Assembly: GCA_008668455.1 (NCBI GenBank)
Contig: RQCD01000060.1
Span: 1 to 23,242, forward strand
Length of the DNA: 23,242 nucleotides
Source of the DNA: Clostridia bacterium
GTDB lineage: Bacteria > Bacillota > Clostridia > UBA1381
Direction: 5' to 3'
In this document: in pieces, positions 15,301-23,028 of the stretch
How positions within the stretch are numbered: the stretch's first letter is position 1
Layout of the letters: each line of letters starts with the position of its first letter
Position numbers and translations under genes: made by a program
Notes under the pieces: model-generated
What the model saw: only the letters and a program-made list of their open reading frames with translations
Told to the model about the DNA's origin: nothing
Database searches by the model: none

Positions 15301-17214
15301 ATGTACAAGGTATCTGTACCGATTATCAACATGACTGCGCAGGAGATGGGACTGGAAAGCATTCTGGAGAGTCTTAAGCGGCTGGATGCAAAAAGGGTGT
15401 TTTTAGCGCTTGGAAAGTACCACACCGACCCGGAGGGGCGGAAGAAAGAAATGAAAGCCCTGAAAGAAAACTGCGAATTTTTTCATGCACACGGCTTTGA
15501 GGTCGGCGCATGGGTCTGGGCATTTATCATTTTAGGAAAGAGCGACTATATCCATATGACCGGCATTGACGGGGTTGTTTCCGATCAGAACGGAATCCTC
15601 TGCCCGTCGGATGACGCGTTTCGGAAATTTGCAGGCGAGTATGCGGCAGAGGTTGCCTCCTGCGGTGTGGATTTAATTATGTATGATGACGACATGACCT
15701 ACGGTTTTCATGATTTTGGGTTTGGCTGTGCATGTGAAAATCATATGAAATACACCTGTGAGCTTTTGGGCGAGGAAATCAGCCGCGAGGAATTGAGAAA
15801 AAAGGTTCTTTGGGGCGGAGAGAGCAAATACCGTACGGCATGGCAGAAATCCAAGGGATATTATTTAGAGCTGTTTGCCAAGGATATGCGAAAGGCTGTG
15901 GATGCTGTCAATCCGAACATCCGGATGGGCGCTTGTGCCTGCATGCCAAACTGGGATTTTGACGGAATTGATTTTGCAACGCTTGCAAAAGTATTTGCCG
16001 GAAATACAGAGCCGTTTATGCGGCTGACCGGCGCGCCGTACTGGGTGCCGTTCAAATCGTGGGGAAATACCCTGCAAAGCGTTATTGAGGCAGAGCGAAT
16101 GGAGCAAAGCTGGAGCGGTGAGATTGAGACCATGTCTGAGGGCGATCCGTTTCCGCGTCCGAGAACAGCATGCCCGGCAAGCTTTGTTGAGCTTTTTGAT
16201 ACTGCTCTGCGTGCCTCGGGTGATTTAAAGGGAATCTTAAAATATGCCATTGACTACACCTCAAAGCCGGGAACAGAGGATGGCTACATCCTGCGGCACG
16301 AGAAAAACCGATCTCTATATCAGGAGATCGAAACGCATTTTCAGAATAAAACGGCATGCGGTGTCCGGGTTTATGAGCGAATGGAGAAATTCAACGATAT
16401 GGTGATTCCTCAGAATTTTGAGGGAAACGGCGGAGAAATTTTTGAATTTTTCTTCCCCCTTGCTGCGAAAATGATTTCGGAAAACAGCATTCCGACAATT
16501 TGGGACGGCGAGGGCGTATGCGGAATTGCCTTTGCAGAAAATGTAAAAATGGTTTCTCCGGAGGCGATGAAAAAAGGTTTGATCATCGATCTTCGCGCGG
16601 CTGAAATTTTGCAGGAGCAGGGAATTGACACGGGTCTTGTGTCGGTTGGTGAGCAATACCGGGTTAGTCGGGAATATTTTGACCTGTTTGACAACAATTA
16701 TGCGGGGGATATTGATGCATATGATATCACTGTCAAGGAGGATGCACAGATTCAGTCTCATCTGATCGCATTTGAAAAGGAAGTCATTGAGGTAAAAAGA
16801 ACCATTGGCTCGTATTACTATAAAAATGCAGACGGACAGCAGTTTTTGGTGTTTGGTTTTTCTGCCTATGCAAACCGCGGCAATCTGAAAAACAGCCTGT
16901 TTGGCAGACATGTTTATAGCAGCTATCTGCGCTCAGCACAGTTAAAGCATGCTGTGGAGCTGTTCGGAGGAGAAAAACTGCCGGCTTATTCTGCCGGGAA
17001 TCCGGATTTATATATCATGTCGAAAAAAGACGGCTCGTCCATGGCGGTCGGACTTTGGAACATGTTTGCCGACGAAATTTTTGAGCCGGTGGCAGAGCTT
17101 GACAGGGAATACACAGATATTGAATTTATCAATTGCAGCGGCAGACTGGAACAGGATAAGGTGATCCTGTCTGATATGCCCCCTTATAGCTTTGCAGGAT
17201 TTATAGTGAAATAG
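15301..17214 (+). CDS. Uncharacterised TIM-barrel glycoside hydrolase-like protein
   Basis: A 637-residue soluble protein without signal peptide. ATG 15301 is chosen because GTGGAG precedes it; the upstream in-frame ATG at 15256 lies on a TATAAT box. The N-terminal domain (about 1-340) looks like a (beta/alpha)8 barrel: RVFLALGKYHTDPEGRK, GFEVGAWVWAFI, LIMYDDDMTYGFHDFGFGCA and MSEGDPFPRPRT, where acidic residues at strand ends are catalytic candidates. The region near 420-470 (KGLIIDLRAAEILQEQGIDTG) resembles the GH42 trimerisation-type domain. A beta-rich C-terminal domain ends in PPYSFAGFIVK, typical of hydrolase accessory domains. I do not recognise a numbered CAZy family. It lies 18 bases before the GH78-like gene in a likely two-gene operon, so it probably acts on a rhamnose-containing oligosaccharide in the cytoplasm; this is inference. 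Confidence 0.72.
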   Translation: MYKVSVPIINMTAQEMGLESILESLKRLDAKRVFLALGKYHTDPEGRKKEMKALKENCEFFHAHGFEVGAWVWAFIILGKSDYIHMTGIDGVVSDQNGILCPSDDAFRKFAGEYAAEVASCGVDLIMYDDDMTYGFHDFGFGCACENHMKYTCELLGEEISREELRKKVLWGGESKYRTAWQKSKGYYLELFAKDMRKAVDAVNPNIRMGACACMPNWDFDGIDFATLAKVFAGNTEPFMRLTGAPYWVPFKSWGNTLQSVIEAERMEQSWSGEIETMSEGDPFPRPRTACPASFVELFDTALRASGDLKGILKYAIDYTSKPGTEDGYILRHEKNRSLYQEIETHFQNKTACGVRVYERMEKFNDMVIPQNFEGNGGEIFEFFFPLAAKMISENSIPTIWDGEGVCGIAFAENVKMVSPEAMKKGLIIDLRAAEILQEQGIDTGLVSVGEQYRVSREYFDLFDNNYAGDIDAYDITVKEDAQIQSHLIAFEKEVIEVKRTIGSYYYKNADGQQFLVFGFSAYANRGNLKNSLFGRHVYSSYLRSAQLKHAVELFGGEKLPAYSAGNPDLYIMSKKDGSSMAVGLWNMFADEIFEPVAELDREYTDIEFINCSGRLEQDKVILSDMPPYSFAGFIVK

Positions 17215-17232
17215 TTTTTAGGAGCAAAAATT

Positions 17233-19314
17233 ATGAAACAATGGATATGGATAGATCAGACACAATATCCAATGGAACAAAAAACATTTTGTACTTTATT
17301 TTCAAAGGAACAAAATATGCGCTATTGCTGTGCAGAGTTTCGGAAAACCTATCATTTTTCAAAAAAGGCTGTGAAAATGCAGATCAACATATCAGCAGAC
17401 GCAAAGTATCTTTTGTACTTCAACGGAGACTATGTGGGGCAGGGACCTGTTTGTCACGGCGGCGACTATGGATATGACGGCACAATGCCCTACTGCTATT
17501 ATAATTCCTATGAGATTAAAACGGATATGCAGACAGCGGAGTTTTATGCACTTGTTCCGCTGATTCCGACGGTGCAGAGTGAAACCTCATGGGGACACGG
17601 CGGCTTTATGCTTGAGGCGGAGGTTTTGTTTGAGGACGGAACAAAGGAAACAATCTCTGCGGATAAGACATGGGAGTCGCGGCTGAACCGTCAGCGAACG
17701 GCGGTCAATAAAACGGATATGACGGTTTTATCCGACCGGTGGGGAAGCTCTGTCGTCATTCCGAGCAAAAGAAACATGCGCCCCTCTCCGATTGAAAATT
17801 TAGTGGAGGAAAAAATCATTCCATGCCGGGAGGAACAGGACGGAAGCTGCCGCGTCTTTGAATTAGACAAGGTCTATGCCGGCTACTATCATTTCCGGGT
17901 AAATGCGCCGGAGCATGCGGAATACATGATTGTGATTAAGGGATACGAAAAAGAGCCGGTCGGAATGTCCTCTGAAATTCTATACGGTAAGGGTTCGGTG
18001 GATTTTCGAGGACTCCGGATGGTCAGCTGCGGAATGTTTAAACTTGAGTTGATCCGCTTTTGTGACGATCCGGTCACAGTGGAGGATGTTGCTTTCCTTT
18101 TCACGCATTATCCATGTCCGGAAAACGGCAGTTTTTCCTGCTCGGAGCAAGCTTTAAACGAGATTTACGAGCTTGGGAAGCATACTTTAAAAATTTGTAA
18201 ACAGACGCTGGAGCTGGACAGTCCGATGCACCAGGAAAATTTAGGCTGCACCGGCGACTATATGATTGCCAGTCTGATGAATTACATGACCTACGGCAAT
18301 CCGGAATTAACCCGGTTTGATCTTGTCCGGACAGCAGACTATCTTGCGTGTCACGATTATAAAATGTTCCATACCACCTACAGTATGCTTTGGATTCAGA
18401 TGCTTTATGATTACTATTTATATAGCGGTGATCAGACAATGATTGTGTACGCAAAGCCGACTATGGAAAAGCTTTTGGAGCGTTTTTCCGGCTATGTCGG
18501 AGAAAGCGGCATCATCGACAATCCGCCGGACTATATGTTTGTGGATTGGCTGATGGTGGACGGAAATAACATGCACCATCCCCCGAAAGCGCTCGGACAG
18601 GGTGTGTTATCCGCGTTTTATTACCAGGGACTGCGATTGGCAGAAAAAATAGAGCGGTGGCTTTCGGATGATTCTCATGCAGATTTATACCAAAAACGGG
18701 CGGCTGCTTTTCAAACTGCCTTTCATCAGACATTATATGATGAAGAAAAGGGACTTTATTTTGACGGAGTAAATGATACCTATACTCCGAATGACTGGCT
18801 GCCGCAGAATGTTTCCGCGCTGTATTACAGCTGGCATACCAATTCGCTTGCCGTGCTTTACGGCTTGTGTCCGAAGGAGATGGCAGCGGAGATGATGGAA
18901 CGGATGCTCAAAGATGATACGCTCATTAAGCCGCAGCCGTATTTTATGCATTTTGTTCTGGACGCAATTGCAGAATGCGGATTGTTTGAAAAATACGGAC
19001 TGGATCAGATCCGGCGGTGGAGCTGCATGTTAGATTATCCGAAAGGCTTAAAAGAGGGTTGGTACGACTTCACCGGCGGCTACGGCTTTGACTATAGCCA
19101 TGTCTGGGGAGGAACGCCCACCTATCAGCTGCCGGTGCGCTTGTCCGGTCTGAAAATCATCAAGCCCGGATTCCAGGAAATCCGGCTTTCTCCCAATCTT
19201 TTTGGACTAAAATATGCAAATATCAAAATTCCGACTCCGTTTGGAAATCTTGAGATTGCTATGAAAGAGGGAGAAAAACCGAAGATCAAAATTCCGGAGG
19301 AAATCAATCTTTAA
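17233..19314 (+). CDS. Alpha-L-rhamnosidase-like protein (GH78)
   Basis: A 693-residue protein with the domain order of GH78. There is an N-terminal beta-sandwich (FRKTYHFSKKAVKMQINISAD, then YLLYFNGDYVGQGP), a second beta domain, an (alpha/alpha)6 catalytic barrel from about residue 310, and a C-terminal beta domain (SPNLFGLKYANIKIPTPFG). The catalytic signature is a variant: DSPMHQENLGCTGD at about 329-342, against the usual D-C-P-x-R-E-R-x-G-W-x-G-D, keeping the Asp, Glu and final Asp. MFVDWLMVDGNN and SHVWGGTPTYQLP correspond to other conserved blocks. There is no signal peptide. The enzyme should release terminal alpha-L-rhamnose from imported glycosides, but the altered signature leaves substrate open. 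It follows the unassigned hydrolase by 18 bases with TAGGAGCA and ends at a strong terminator. Confidence 0.85.
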   Translation: MKQWIWIDQTQYPMEQKTFCTLFSKEQNMRYCCAEFRKTYHFSKKAVKMQINISADAKYLLYFNGDYVGQGPVCHGGDYGYDGTMPYCYYNSYEIKTDMQTAEFYALVPLIPTVQSETSWGHGGFMLEAEVLFEDGTKETISADKTWESRLNRQRTAVNKTDMTVLSDRWGSSVVIPSKRNMRPSPIENLVEEKIIPCREEQDGSCRVFELDKVYAGYYHFRVNAPEHAEYMIVIKGYEKEPVGMSSEILYGKGSVDFRGLRMVSCGMFKLELIRFCDDPVTVEDVAFLFTHYPCPENGSFSCSEQALNEIYELGKHTLKICKQTLELDSPMHQENLGCTGDYMIASLMNYMTYGNPELTRFDLVRTADYLACHDYKMFHTTYSMLWIQMLYDYYLYSGDQTMIVYAKPTMEKLLERFSGYVGESGIIDNPPDYMFVDWLMVDGNNMHHPPKALGQGVLSAFYYQGLRLAEKIERWLSDDSHADLYQKRAAAFQTAFHQTLYDEEKGLYFDGVNDTYTPNDWLPQNVSALYYSWHTNSLAVLYGLCPKEMAAEMMERMLKDDTLIKPQPYFMHFVLDAIAECGLFEKYGLDQIRRWSCMLDYPKGLKEGWYDFTGGYGFDYSHVWGGTPTYQLPVRLSGLKIIKPGFQEIRLSPNLFGLKYANIKIPTPFGNLEIAMKEGEKPKIKIPEEINL

Positions 19315-19318
19315 CACG

Positions 19319-19347
19319 AAAAGGAGATCTGTGCGATCTCCTTTTTT
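19319..19347 (+). terminator. Intrinsic terminator after the GH78-like gene
   Basis: AAAAGGAGATC (19319-19329) pairs perfectly with GATCTCCTTTT (19335-19345) around TGTGC and ends in a T6 run. The A-tract on the left arm makes it bidirectional, so it can also stop transcription from the small minus-strand gene at 19441-19602. Confidence 0.92.
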
Positions 19348-19440
19348 GGTTAATTCATTTTTAACACAGCGCGTAAAATCCTGGATAATCCCTTTGGCAT
19401 TTTCATCACAACAACTCTCATTCAAAAACCCCGTCCTTTC

Positions 19441-19602
19441 TCACCAACGGAACAGGCATAGATATCCCATTCCTAAAATCATAATAGCCTCTAATACCGC
19501 AACGATGTAAATGGGAAATAATAACCCTGCCGCCATCCCCAAGCAAAAGGTCAGCGCAGCCAATCCCACCGTCTTGCAGCATAAACATTTTATAAATCCC
19601 AT
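19441..19602 (-). CDS. Small two-helix membrane protein
   Basis: A 53-residue peptide. ATG 19602 is chosen because TTGGAG precedes it by seven bases; the frame is open a further 12 codons. It starts MGFIKCLCCKTV, with a C-x-C-C cluster just before the first hydrophobic helix (LAALTFCLGMAAGLLFP). A second helix (YIVAVLEAIMILGMGYLCLF) follows and it ends in R-W. Charged residues occur only at the N-terminal face and the end, the pattern of a genuine small membrane protein. I do not recognise a named family. It is divergent from the acetyltransferase and ends about 95 bases before the bidirectional terminator. Confidence 0.55.
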   Translation of the reverse strand: MGFIKCLCCKTVGLAALTFCLGMAAGLLFPIYIVAVLEAIMILGMGYLCLFRW

Positions 19603-19672
19603 ACTGAAGCTCCAATCTTTCTGGTTTGTTATTATCATATGCAGACTGATCGGAATGTGTGAAAGAAAATCC

Positions 19673-19701
19673 TTGCATAAATCTGAAATTTGTGATATGA
19701 T
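19673..19701 (+). promoter_or_regulatory. Promoter of the O-acetyltransferase gene
   Basis: TTGCAT (19673-19678), a 17-base spacer and TATGAT (19696-19701) lie 32 bases before the chosen start at 19734. A transcript from it would begin near 19708. Confidence 0.65.
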
Positions 19702-19733
19702 TGAGGTATCTATTTATGGTGAGGAGAATGTAC

Positions 19734-20363
19734 ATGTTAGAGGACGGAAACGGGAAAATGTTTTTTCCCTCGGAGCAATGGAGAGTGGAAACAAAGAAAA
19801 GAACGCACATGCTGAATCAGCGTTACAATGCCCTGACGGAGGAGCAGCCGGAGGCACGGAAAGAGATTTTGCGCCAGATTCTCGGCGAATTAAATGAAAA
19901 TGTGGTATTTCAGGGCCCAATCACCTTTCATTACGGCAGACATACCAAGGTCGGAAAGAATACCTTTGTGAATTTCAATTTTACCTGCCAGGATGACGGA
20001 GAGGTCGTGATTGGGGAAAACTGCGATTTCGGACCGAATGTCACCATCACAACGCCGATTCATCCGATGTTATCCGAGGAGCGGCGCGCGCTCCGGTGTC
20101 CGGACGGTGTCGGCCGCAGACTATGCTACACAAAGCCGGTACGGATCGGAAACGGCTGCTGGATCTGTGCGAATGTGACGATTCTGCCGGGTGTGACAAT
20201 CGGCGAGGGCTGCGTGATCGGTGCAGGCAGCGTTGTGACCCGTTCGATTCCGCCGCATAGCTTTGCCGCCGGAAATCCCTGCCGTGTAATCCGGACACTG
20301 ACAGACGCGGATTCTATGAAGCATAAGCCGGAGCTCCTTGGAGATTGCTCGGTGATTGAGTAA
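19734..20363 (+). CDS. Maltose/galactoside-type O-acetyltransferase (hexapeptide repeat)
   Basis: A 209-residue acyltransferase of the left-handed beta-helix family, related to maltose and galactoside acetyltransferases, which move an acetyl group from acetyl-CoA to a sugar hydroxyl in the cytoplasm. The N-terminal helical cap (about 1-55) contains the NQRYNALTEEQPEARKEIL stretch typical of this group. Hexapeptide repeats follow: VGKNTFVNFNFTC, IGENCDFGPNVTI, IGNGCWICANVTI, IGEGCVIGAGSVVT. The likely catalytic His lies in TTPIHPM, and AAGNPCRVIR is the standard C-terminal block. ATG 19734 follows GAGGAG by seven bases; possible starts further upstream collide with the -10 box. It stands alone and ends before a hairpin. 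Confidence 0.93.
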   Translation: MLEDGNGKMFFPSEQWRVETKKRTHMLNQRYNALTEEQPEARKEILRQILGELNENVVFQGPITFHYGRHTKVGKNTFVNFNFTCQDDGEVVIGENCDFGPNVTITTPIHPMLSEERRALRCPDGVGRRLCYTKPVRIGNGCWICANVTILPGVTIGEGCVIGAGSVVTRSIPPHSFAAGNPCRVIRTLTDADSMKHKPELLGDCSVIE

Positions 20364-20373
20364 GAAAATTGGA

Positions 20374-20400
20374 TGGGTATGCGCCCAAAGCGCATACCCA
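20374..20400. repeat. Perfect 11-bp hairpin followed by A-tract
   Basis: TGGGTATGCGC (20374-20384) pairs with GCGCATACCCA (20390-20400) around CCAAA, then A6. It follows the acetyltransferase stop by 10 bases. There is no T-tract after it on either strand, so it is either a weak terminator or an mRNA 3'-end stabiliser. Confidence 0.7.
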
Positions 20401-20543
20401 AAAAAGAAGGAGCAAGGAATGCCAAGACCAGATAAGGAAGTAATTTTGAAAAGTATAAAAATTTGACTGAATTGGCATAGCAAGGGCAAAAGTTAAAACT
20501 CGATAAAATGGGTTTTTAAGCTTTTCTTTTTTTATCCGCACAT

Positions 20544-20572
20544 TCGTCAAAGTAAATGCCTTCTGATAAAAT
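20544..20572 (+). promoter_or_regulatory. Possible promoter of tnpV-like gene
   Basis: TCGTCA and TAAAAT with a 17-base spacer lie 33 bases before the start at 20606; the match is moderate. The rest of the 20401-20600 gap is AT-rich and holds a 15-codon open frame at 20419-20466, described among the findings. Confidence 0.35.
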
Positions 20573-20605
20573 AAAGACACCGAATTTAAAGGAGGCGTTT
20601 ATGAT

Positions 20606-20992
20606 ATGAAAAAAAGATTTATTGAAAACGGAATTGAGTATGTTAAAAGCGGCGATTACTACATTCCAAACTTAACTGTTCCCGATGACAAAGTTTACAA
20701 CATCGGAAAGTACGGCAGGATGCACGCAAAATTCATCAAAGAGAACAGACCTTGTCTCTATTCGATGAAAATGATGGACGGAACTTGGCTTGTATATCTT
20801 GAAGAAATTGACACAACTGCAAAGGAAATGGTTGATAGACCGATTAAAGAATTGGTTATCAAACAGGGCATCACCGAAGAACTCAAAGCTAACGACCAAA
20901 TGGCTTGGGTTTCTGCAATGGAACAGATAAAACACACCGCAGAAGAATTTGTGTTTGAGGACATAGTTTATGAGAGAGGAAATTGTATATGA
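20606..20992 (+). CDS. tnpV: TnpV family mobile-element protein
   Basis: A 128-residue protein with the family's typical features: GDYYIPNLTVPDD near the start, then IGKYGRMHAKFIKENRPCLYS, LEEIDTTAKEMVDR and EELKANDQMAWVSAMEQIK. TnpV proteins are encoded on clostridial conjugative and mobilisable transposons; their role is not settled. ATG 20606 follows AAAGGAGGCG. The length is normal, so the gene looks intact. No recombinase, relaxase or other element gene lies nearby, so it is probably left over from a transposon. The gene is AT-rich and its last four bases (ATGA) overlap the start of the stalk protein. Confidence 0.85.
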   Translation: MKKRFIENGIEYVKSGDYYIPNLTVPDDKVYNIGKYGRMHAKFIKENRPCLYSMKMMDGTWLVYLEEIDTTAKEMVDRPIKELVIKQGITEELKANDQMAWVSAMEQIKHTAEEFVFEDIVYERGNCI

Positions 20993-21891
20993 AACGCTTT
21001 TTGATTCCTTTTGTCGTATTCTTTTTGTTATGGATTCCGCGCGGAATTGCCGCGGCGGAAGAACCAATCACAGTGACGGTCAACGGCTCCCGTCTGCTGT
21101 TTGATACTGACCCCATTACCGAGTCTGACCGCACCTTGGTTCCCGTCCGTGTCATCTTTGAATCCCTCGGTGCCACCGTCCGCTGGGATGACGCCACCCA
21201 AATCGCCATTGCGGTCAAAGGCGATACGGAAATTCGGATTTCTGTGGACAATACCGAGATGCTGAAAAATGGCGAGGTTGTGGTTCTGGATGTTCCGGCA
21301 CGGCTGATTGACAACCGCACCTTGGTTCCCGTCCGTGCCGTATCGGAGGGTCTGAACGCCAAAGTCGACTGGCTGGAAGACGCCCGCCGTGTGGTGATTA
21401 CCGCTGACGACAGCGATATCGTCTATCCCTATACCGCACTGCGTCCGTCCGACCAGGCATTGCTTGCCGATATGATTCCCGAACTGATACAGGGCTATAT
21501 CTCCGATGGACTGCCCGCCCTGTTTGAGGACCTGCCCGTCAAGGAAACCGTCAGCAGCGGTGCGGAGACAGTTGCGGAACTCCCTGCCAAACTGTGGAAC
21601 AATGCGGTATCGCAGATGATTCTGGAACTGCAACTGGCGTCGGAATCCTACTATTCCTTTGATGACACCCTGACCCTGACCGACGAAGAAATCCAGACCG
21701 CATACCGCAGTATCGGAGCGAAGTACGGCTATTGTGCCGAGCGGATTCTGGAAACCTTTTACCGCCCGAACGACATCGGAACCTATGACCTGTGGATTCA
21801 CTTCCTGACCGGCGGGACCCCGTATGTCACCGTCTCGGAGCGTGACAGCATCGTCCTCATCAACCCCCACACCGACACAACCATACGATAG
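20989..21891 (+). CDS. Secreted copper-amine-oxidase-like stalk-domain protein
   Basis: A 300-residue protein. An N-terminal signal peptide (MKRFLIPFVVFFLLWIPRG, then IAAAEE) is followed by a stalk domain (about 25-145) with two copies of the D-(R/N)-TLVPVR motif and the W-D-D/W-L-E-D-A-R-R segments. The remaining 155 residues are mainly helical and not recognisable, with repeated acidic stretches. Stalk domains are common in extracellular clostridial proteins and are thought to bind the wall or serve as spacers; copper oxidase activity is not implied. GAGAGGA precedes ATG 20989, and the start overlaps the TnpV stop. C-ending codons dominate, unlike the housekeeping operon. The N-terminal plan resembles the hydrolase at 2421-3230, but the catalytic SleB domain is absent. 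Confidence 0.85.
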   Translation: MKRFLIPFVVFFLLWIPRGIAAAEEPITVTVNGSRLLFDTDPITESDRTLVPVRVIFESLGATVRWDDATQIAIAVKGDTEIRISVDNTEMLKNGEVVVLDVPARLIDNRTLVPVRAVSEGLNAKVDWLEDARRVVITADDSDIVYPYTALRPSDQALLADMIPELIQGYISDGLPALFEDLPVKETVSSGAETVAELPAKLWNNAVSQMILELQLASESYYSFDDTLTLTDEEIQTAYRSIGAKYGYCAERILETFYRPNDIGTYDLWIHFLTGGTPYVTVSERDSIVLINPHTDTTIR

Positions 21892-21912
21892 GCAACCGCA
21901 ACATGCCTTGAG

Positions 21913-21958
21913 CCTCTCTCTCTAGGAGGGGTGGCACGGCAACGCTGTGACGGAGAGG
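21913..21958. repeat. REP-like palindromic sequence
   Basis: CCTCTC (21913-21918) pairs with GAGAGG (21953-21958), and an inner stem CACGGC/GCTGTG flanks the AAC loop. The purine/pyrimidine-rich arms around a GGCACGGCAACGCTGTGACG core resemble the dispersed intergenic palindromes I know from gut Ruminococcaceae-type genomes. Only one copy is in the window, so repeat status cannot be confirmed here. Confidence 0.45.
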
Positions 21959-22011
21959 GGGCAACGGGCAATTCATGAATCGCTCGAAAATAAATTAACA
22001 CGATAAAGGCG

Positions 22012-22042
22012 AAAGGCCGCAGTGAGATTCACTGCGACCTTT
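22012..22042. terminator. Hairpin between convergent stalk and subtilase genes
   Basis: AAAGG-CGCAGTGA pairs with TCACTGCG-CCTTT around GAT, with one C/A mismatch. It is bidirectional in position but the following T-tract is weak on both strands; a T6 run lies 19 bases further on the + strand. Confidence 0.55.
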
Positions 22043-22064
22043 CCTGTTCTTTCGGGCTGCTTTT

Positions 22065-22988
22065 TTATTGCCTTTCGTTTTTTAGGGTTTGAGCGAGGTT
22101 GCCTTGCAGAGCCAATCTCCAGAACCGCATCGCCGCACGGTCGGTCAGGGTTACGGTCTTGACGACCCCCCAGCCGCTGTCGGCATCATAGCCGACCTCG
22201 CCGATGTCCCGTGCCATACCAAAGAGTGCCGACCGCAACTCTGCGGCGGTCATGTTCGGGTTTTCCGTCAGAATCTGTCCGCATACGCCGCTGATATAGG
22301 CACAGGCGTACGAGGTACCGCTTTTCCGCTCGGTCTTTGCCGCATTGCGGTTGGTGACGGTCGGCAGATTGACGCCCGGTGCCAGAACATCGACACCGCT
22401 GCGTTGCGAGAACTCCGCACACTGCCATCCATCCGCCACTCCGACCCCAATCACCCCGTCATACACGGCAGGATAATAGACACGGGCGGGGTCGGTAATG
22501 TTCTCGTTGCCGACGGCGGAGACAATTACCGCTCCACAGCTCTGTGCGTACCGCACCGCTTCTTCTAACGCCTCGCTTCCGCCGCTACAGCCCATGCTGA
22601 TGTTAAGAATACGGCAGCCGTACTTGTCCACCGCCGCGCGAATCGCCGCCGCCAGAGCCTCGGCATCCGCAGGCACCGTCTCTCCGGTCGGAAAAGTGTC
22701 ATAGCAGACCAGAGGAACCGCAACTGCCGTAGGACAGGTACCTTTCAGCCCCAATTCTTCCGAACCGAGAACAACCCCTGCTGTCGCCGTTCCGTGACCG
22801 ATACGGTCGTTGGTGTCACGGAGGGGAAAGACAAAGTTTTCCCCCTCCGCAATCTGACTGCCGTCAAGATGCTTCGGCGATATTCCGCTGTCCAGAAAGG
22901 CAATTCTCACCCCCTCCTCGCCGTGCACGGTCGGCACAACAAGGAGAATCAGACTGAAGACTCCTGCCAAAATACGCCACATTGTCAT
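22065..22988 (-). CDS. Secreted subtilisin-like serine protease (S8)
   Basis: A 307-residue protein. The signal peptide (MTMWRILAGVFSLILLVVPT) is followed almost at once by the peptidase domain. The catalytic triad is complete: Asp33 in IAFLDSGI, His65 in GHGTATAG and Ser226 in SGTSYACAYISG, with the oxyanion Asn161 in AVGNEN. No inhibitory prodomain is visible between signal peptide and Asp33, which is unusual for a secreted subtilase. The enzyme should act outside the cell on proteins; whether it works on surface-layer or host proteins is unknown. The start follows GAGTG weakly. It lies 40 bases downstream of the SLH protein gene in the same direction, a likely operon. Its GC-rich codon use matches the stalk gene rather than the housekeeping genes. 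Confidence 0.93.
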   Translation of the reverse strand: MTMWRILAGVFSLILLVVPTVHGEEGVRIAFLDSGISPKHLDGSQIAEGENFVFPLRDTNDRIGHGTATAGVVLGSEELGLKGTCPTAVAVPLVCYDTFPTGETVPADAEALAAAIRAAVDKYGCRILNISMGCSGGSEALEEAVRYAQSCGAVIVSAVGNENITDPARVYYPAVYDGVIGVGVADGWQCAEFSQRSGVDVLAPGVNLPTVTNRNAAKTERKSGTSYACAYISGVCGQILTENPNMTAAELRSALFGMARDIGEVGYDADSGWGVVKTVTLTDRAAMRFWRLALQGNLAQTLKNERQ

Positions 22989-23028
22989 GTGTTTTCACTC
23001 TTTTCTTGTCATTTTGTGTCTTTTTTGT

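Noticed and set aside
21028..21870. 280-codon minus-strand open frame opposite the stalk gene
   Set aside because: Gly/Gln/Asp-rich shadow translation of a C-rich gene. The + strand product has a signal peptide and recognised domain.
20989..21891. Copper amine oxidase enzyme
   Set aside because: Only the short N-terminal-type stalk domain is present, with no catalytic oxidase domain.
22089..22568. Plus-strand open frame opposite the subtilase
   Set aside because: It covers the catalytic part of an intact S8 protease on the other strand and shows no family features.
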